The notes beneath the pieces were generated by a model. It did not search any database and was not told where the DNA came from. It was given only the letters and a program-made list of their open reading frames with translations. Source: Lentilactobacillus buchneri (GTDB lineage: Bacteria > Bacillota > Bacilli > Lactobacillales > Lactobacillaceae). From it: a stretch of DNA of 64,000 nucleotides. Both the position numbers and the translations under genes were made by a program. Each line of letters starts with the position of its first letter. Within the stretch, counting starts at the first letter, position 1. The stretch is from assembly GCF_018314255.1 (NCBI RefSeq), contig NZ_CP073066.1, positions 682,001 through 746,000 of the forward strand. The letters are read 5' to 3'. Below, in pieces: positions 59,844 through 64,000 of this stretch.

Positions 59844-61622
59844 TCAAACTTCGGTCCCAACTTTCGGTTCAGCTTGATAATTCAAAATCACGTCCATAAA
59901 CTGCTCACCGTATTTCTCCAGCTTGCTCTCGCCAACACCCTTAACATCCAGCATCTGTGAGTCAGTCGTCGGCATCACGGCACTCATTTCATGAAGCGTC
60001 TTATCAGAGAAGATGACAAATGGTGGTACTCCCTGCTTCTCAGCCAATTCACGGCGGAGTTGTCTCAAGGCTTCAAATAAATCGTCATTTTCAGCGACAC
60101 TCTTAGTGGCCTTAACCGAGATTTTTCGAGTGACCTTCGTCTCACCTTGGAGCACGGCGGCACCTTTGGCAGTCACCTTTAACACGGGGAATTGGCCACC
60201 GGAAGCCACCAGGTAACCCCCGGCGGTCAGGTAGTCGATTAATGAAACCACATTTTTCTGCGAATCACCCTTCATAATGCCGTACGTGGAGAGCTGATTG
60301 AAATGAAAAGCTTTCACCTTTTGCACTTTGGAGCCGGTCAGTACTTGAGCCACTAGGCTTTTACCGAACCGTTCCTTCATCCGAAGAACACACGATAAAA
60401 CCTTCTGGGTGTCCACGGTAATATCCTGGGATTCGCGGGTATCAAGACAGTTGCTGCAGCGGCCGCAGGGTTGGCCGTCCTTCTCACCAAAATAGTTCAA
60501 AATAAACTGCTGCAGGCATTGCTGAGTATTGGCATACTGCGTCATAATCTGAAGTTTTTTGTAGGCTTGATGCTTACTTTGCTCGTCACGTTCAGATTGA
60601 TCAATAAAGAAATGCTGAGTCTGAACGTCTTTTAATTTGAACAGCAAAATCGCTTCACTGGGCAATCCGTCTCGACCAGCCCGACCAGCTTCCTGGTAAT
60701 ATTCTTCCAAACTACCAGGAACCGAATCATGAATTACGAACCGAACGTTGCTCTTGTCAATCCCCATTCCAAAGGCGTTGGTAGCGACCATCACCAAGGC
60801 GCGATCATAAAGAAAATCGTCCTGATTTTTTCGGCGTTGCTCCTTGGTCATGCCGCCGTGATACATAGTCACCGAGAATTTGTGCTTGGACAAAAGCTTC
60901 GTGACCCGCTCAACTTCTTTTCTGGTGCTGGCATAGATGATGCCGGATTCAGCGGCGTTTAATTTCAAATAATCCAGCATATATTTGTCGCTGTCTTGGT
61001 TCTGAATCACTTTAAAAGCCAAGTTGTCTCGGGCAAAACCCGTCTTGACTTCTTCTTTAATGTGCAGACGCTGCTTAATGTCGTCGGCAACTTGCGGTGT
61101 TGCCGTCGCCGTCAGCGCAACGATCGTCGGCTTGGTTGGCAAGTCATGAAGCCGTTCGGTCAATGCCAAATAACTTGGCCGAAAGTCGTGCCCCCATTGA
61201 GAAATACAGTGGGCTTCGTCGACCGCTACCAAATCAATCGGCAGGTTGGCCAAGCGGTTAAACGCCCCGGAATCCAAGCGTTCAGGAGAAACATACAGCA
61301 GCTTAACCTCACCGTCTCGAGCCTGCTGAAAGCGCTCGTCGATTTCGTCAAAATCCAGGCTACTGTTAATAAACGTTGCCGGAATGCCCGTTTCGTTCAG
61401 CGCGTCTACTTGGTCTTTCATCAAGGCAATCAGTGGCGAAACCACGAGGGTCAGGCCATCTTCTAACATTGCCGGAATCTGATAACACAGCGATTTCCCG
61501 CCGCCGGTCGGCATGATGGTCAAGACGTTTTGATGGGCCAAAATGTCGTTAATGACGGTCTGCTGTCCAGGGCGAAAGCTGTCATAGCCAAATTTAGTTT
61601 TTAATAGTTTTTCGGGCGTCAA
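59844..61622 (-). CDS. recQ: ATP-dependent DNA helicase RecQ
   Basis: A 592-residue RecQ helicase. Helicase motifs are MPTGGGKSLCYQIPA (I), DEAHCISQWGHDFRPSY (II plus the RecQ loop), VALTATATPQ (III) and QEAGRAGRDGLPSEA (VI). The zinc-binding cysteines are in CLQQFILNYFGEKDGQPCGRCSNC. A winged helix follows, and an HRDC domain ends the protein (about 505-580). It unwinds DNA 3' to 5' in repair. A GTG at 61652 is in frame but sits by the promoter; the TTG at 61622 with AGAGG ahead is likelier. Confidence 0.93.
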   Translation of the reverse strand: MTPEKLLKTKFGYDSFRPGQQTVINDILAHQNVLTIMPTGGGKSLCYQIPAMLEDGLTLVVSPLIALMKDQVDALNETGIPATFINSSLDFDEIDERFQQARDGEVKLLYVSPERLDSGAFNRLANLPIDLVAVDEAHCISQWGHDFRPSYLALTERLHDLPTKPTIVALTATATPQVADDIKQRLHIKEEVKTGFARDNLAFKVIQNQDSDKYMLDYLKLNAAESGIIYASTRKEVERVTKLLSKHKFSVTMYHGGMTKEQRRKNQDDFLYDRALVMVATNAFGMGIDKSNVRFVIHDSVPGSLEEYYQEAGRAGRDGLPSEAILLFKLKDVQTQHFFIDQSERDEQSKHQAYKKLQIMTQYANTQQCLQQFILNYFGEKDGQPCGRCSNCLDTRESQDITVDTQKVLSCVLRMKERFGKSLVAQVLTGSKVQKVKAFHFNQLSTYGIMKGDSQKNVVSLIDYLTAGGYLVASGGQFPVLKVTAKGAAVLQGETKVTRKISVKATKSVAENDDLFEALRQLRRELAEKQGVPPFVIFSDKTLHEMSAVMPTTDSQMLDVKGVGESKLEKYGEQFMDVILNYQAEPKVGTEV

Positions 61623-61793
61623 CCTGTTCAGTCCTCTTTTCGAATTAGTCACATACTATAGTATACGAAAAAATCAGCCCCATGTCTTCAACCATCCGGG
61701 GATCGAAGTTAACAACCGGCGACAAAATCCATGAGAGAAGCGTTTGCTTATGCTATTCTAAAAAAGGAATACTAATAGAAATGGGTGATGATT

Positions 61794-63032
61794 ATGCAGC
61801 AAATTTCCACAAAAACTTTAAATATGAATGTCCAAAAAGATTTGAATTTTACCTGGTCAACGCAAGCAATCCTTTTCTGTGCCATCATCATTGCCTGTAT
61901 CGGCCTCAACGTTGATTCCGCGCCCGTCGTCATCGGAGCGATGCTGATCTCGCCATTAATGGCGCCAATTGTCGGGATCGGCTACGGCTTGGGAAATAGC
62001 AATCCAAAGCTATTATCAAAAGCGGCGAGACTCTTTTTGATCCAGGTAACCATCGGGATCATCGGTGCAACCATTTACTTTTTCATTTTGCCATTAAATA
62101 CCGCCAGTGCCCAACTGCTCGCCCGAACCGAACCCACTCTCTGGGACGTTTTAATTGCTTTTTTTGGCGGTTTTGCCGGCGTCATCAGTTCTGCTAAAAA
62201 AGATGGTGGCAACGTCGTCCCCGGGGTTGCCATTGCCACGGCCTTAATGCCGCCGCTATGTACGGTTGGGTATGGGATTAGTCATCTCAACGCTTCATTT
62301 ATTTTGGGAGCGGGCTACTTATTTTTGATTAACGCCTTTTTCATCGCCCTGGCAACGGCAGCCGGGACCATCTTTTTCCGCATCCGTAGCGGTGAACGGC
62401 TGAATGTATCATTGCGCCAACAAGTTCTGATCGTCATCATTTCGATTATCATTGTCATTCCCAGCTCAATCTCAGCTTACACGATCGTCCACAATTCATT
62501 TGTCGACACGCAATTATCACAATTTATCAACGAGAAGCTCAGCAATCAATACATTGCCAAACAAAACGTTGACGGCAAAAATATTCAAATCTCGGTCATC
62601 GGCCAACGCTTGTCTGCCAGCCAAGTCGAGCAACTACAGCAGTCACTGAAGCAGTATCATCTCGGTGATTACCAGTTATCGTTGACACAGCTCACCAAAG
62701 GAAATTACATCACACCCAAAGAATTTCAAGATTATATGAAGCAATCAGACACTAATGACACAATTCAAACCAACACCAATTCAGCCGACAATGCCTCATT
62801 GACCAATGTCCAAAATGACATCGTCAAAAAATATCCCAAACAAATCAGCAATATTTTTGTTGGCCAAGTTCAAGACAAAGCCAATCACACGATTTCCCTG
62901 ATTGCCATTCAGCTCTCGGATAACGGCAAAGGAAAAGCGACTGAGATTGAGAAGGCTGCCACAAAGACTGCCGCTAATAACAATGTTAATGCCGTCGTTC
63001 GCATGATGACTCCTTCCCAACAGGGTGATTAA
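61794..63032 (+). CDS. DUF389 (TIGR00341-like) membrane protein
   Basis: A 412-residue protein. After a short start come about six hydrophobic segments (AILFCAIIIACIGLNVDSAPVVIGAMLISPLMAPIVGIGYG, then FFGGFAGVISSAKKDGGNVVPGVAIATALMPPLCTVGYG), the DUF389 signature. From about 235 on there is a soluble domain with two similar halves, rich in Gln and Asn. Function is not known. The frame also has GTG and ATG codons at 61785 and 61788; the ATG at 61794 with GGGTGA ahead is chosen with modest certainty. Confidence 0.82.
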   Translation: MQQISTKTLNMNVQKDLNFTWSTQAILFCAIIIACIGLNVDSAPVVIGAMLISPLMAPIVGIGYGLGNSNPKLLSKAARLFLIQVTIGIIGATIYFFILPLNTASAQLLARTEPTLWDVLIAFFGGFAGVISSAKKDGGNVVPGVAIATALMPPLCTVGYGISHLNASFILGAGYLFLINAFFIALATAAGTIFFRIRSGERLNVSLRQQVLIVIISIIIVIPSSISAYTIVHNSFVDTQLSQFINEKLSNQYIAKQNVDGKNIQISVIGQRLSASQVEQLQQSLKQYHLGDYQLSLTQLTKGNYITPKEFQDYMKQSDTNDTIQTNTNSADNASLTNVQNDIVKKYPKQISNIFVGQVQDKANHTISLIAIQLSDNGKGKATEIEKAATKTAANNNVNAVVRMMTPSQQGD

Positions 63033-63193
63033 AGTCACAATGTATGATTCTTTGATTATCAACTTGGCTTGTGCATAAAATAATAAGTTATCTTCCTTGT
63101 ACGCGCATAAAATTCGTAGTATTCTTCGCGTATGGAAGGGCTTACACGAATTGATTAGAGACGGTCGAGTTATTTTCGAAAGGAGTTTTTGTT

Positions 63194-64000
63194 ATGTCAC
63201 GACAAATTACTGGTGCGGTGATCGAAGAATTAAATGCACCGTTCAAGTTGGAAACACTTGAAGTCGACGATCAGCCAAAAGCACATGAAGTATTGGTGCA
63301 TATTGTTGCAAGTGGGATTTGTCACTCTGATGAAGCGGTTCGTAATGGGTCTGCCGGCGACTACGCATACCCTGGGGTTGTGGGTCATGAAGGTGCCGGA
63401 ATTGTCGAAAAAGTTGGTTCGTCAGTTACCACCGTTAAAGAAGGCGACCACGTCATTCTCTCATACGATTACGATGGGACTTGTCGTCACTGCTTAACCG
63501 GTCACCCATCTTCATGTATTAACTGGGGGAAGCTGAATTTTGCGGGCGTTCGTCCCGATGGATCAGTCGCCTTTACCCGTGAAGATGGTTCACCAATTCA
63601 TAATTTCTTTAACCAATCCTCATTTACCACCGAAACATTGGTTCAAGAACGAAACATTACGGTGATCGATAAAGATATTGACTTACGTAAAGTGGGCCCT
63701 CTCGGCTGTGGCTTTGTAACCGGATCTGGGACCGTATTTAACGGCTTAAACCCTAAAGAAGGCACAACGATTGCGATTGTCGGAACCGGTGCTGTGGGTT
63801 CCGCTGCTTTGATGGCTGCCAAGATTAAGGGCTGCTCAAAGATCATCTGTGTCGATATCCACGATTCACGTTTGGAAATGGCTAAAGAACTTGGCGCTAC
63901 CGATACAATCAACAGTCTGAACGAAGACTGGGTTGATAAAGTGCATGAAATCACCAATGGTGAAGGTGTTGACTTTGCAATTGATACCACTGGAATTTCA
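63194..64000 (+). CDS. Zinc-dependent alcohol dehydrogenase (partial, cut by window edge)
   Basis: The first 269 codons of a medium-chain zinc alcohol dehydrogenase. Catalytic zinc ligands are seen in SGICHSDEAV (Cys, His region), GHEGAG (Glu) and LGCGFVTG (Cys). The NAD site GTGAVGSAAL lies near 196. The structural zinc lobe reads YDGTCRHC...C, so the first of its four cysteines is replaced by aspartate. This family includes aryl-alcohol and acyclic alcohol dehydrogenases; heterofermentative lactobacilli use such enzymes to reoxidise NADH. AAAGGAG precedes the ATG. The right end lies outside the window. Confidence 0.85.
   Translation, partial: MSRQITGAVIEELNAPFKLETLEVDDQPKAHEVLVHIVASGICHSDEAVRNGSAGDYAYPGVVGHEGAGIVEKVGSSVTTVKEGDHVILSYDYDGTCRHCLTGHPSSCINWGKLNFAGVRPDGSVAFTREDGSPIHNFFNQSSFTTETLVQERNITVIDKDIDLRKVGPLGCGFVTGSGTVFNGLNPKEGTTIAIVGTGAVGSAALMAAKIKGCSKIICVDIHDSRLEMAKELGATDTINSLNEDWVDKVHEITNGEGVDFAIDTTGIS

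Overview
The window looks like chromosomal DNA of a heterofermentative lactobacillus, most likely Lentilactobacillus buchneri or a close relative. The main reason is the type II-A CRISPR locus: a 1371-residue Cas9, a 36-bp repeat of the L. buchneri type (recalled, not searched) and the order cas9-tracrRNA-cas1-cas2-csn2-array. The rest fits this group: PyrR-controlled uracil permease, CcpN/PpdK pair, PepV dipeptidase, ECF transporter, CadD, SH3-like surface proteins and ISL3-family insertion sequences. No rRNA, tRNA, prophage or plasmid replication gene was seen.

Layout. 1-6.3 kb: start of an ABC-F gene, VOC and CPBP-protease genes, two ISL3 copies, a YxeA-like protein and a DUF2075 ATPase. 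6.3-14.2 kb: amidohydrolase; a sugar-uptake and GH43 operon facing an ArsR-type regulator with a large C-terminal domain; an esterase; a secreted SGNH hydrolase. 14.2-21.1 kb: CRISPR array and cas genes. 21.3-24.9 kb: an orphan gene, a MerR regulator with a divergent reductase, and a surface protein. 24.9-31.5 kb: a tryptophan-type ABC transporter behind an apparent leader-peptide attenuator, a YfcC transporter, two tandem long hairpins and PepV. 31.5-41.6 kb: sugar transporter, MarR regulator with a His/Gly-rich tail, PpdK/CcpN, an acyltransferase, two GNAT proteins and the uracil permease. 41.6-51.7 kb: stress and redox genes, surface proteins, an amino-acid permease, the third ISL3 copy and a TauE/SafE exporter. 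51.8-64 kb: ECF module, NlpC/P60 hydrolase, two transporters, CadD, RecQ, DUF389 protein and the start of a zinc alcohol dehydrogenase.

Three observations stand out. (1) A family of about 110-bp hairpins (2974-4562 after removing an IS, 38620-38727, 55967-56078) lies 1-9 nt past stop codons, always in the same orientation relative to the gene. They have 14-nt outer arms and a conserved asymmetric bulge (GTTTA or GTTTT in the sense strand), while the inner arms differ in sequence but stay complementary. Two tandem hairpins of a second family follow the YfcC gene. (2) All three ISL3 copies carry 8-bp target duplications that fall in hairpins or terminators. (3) The tryptophan transporter operon has a 12-residue leader ORF with one Trp codon, followed by mutually exclusive hairpins and a terminator, with no T-box sequence visible.

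All function calls come from reading the sequence and from family knowledge; no database search was run.
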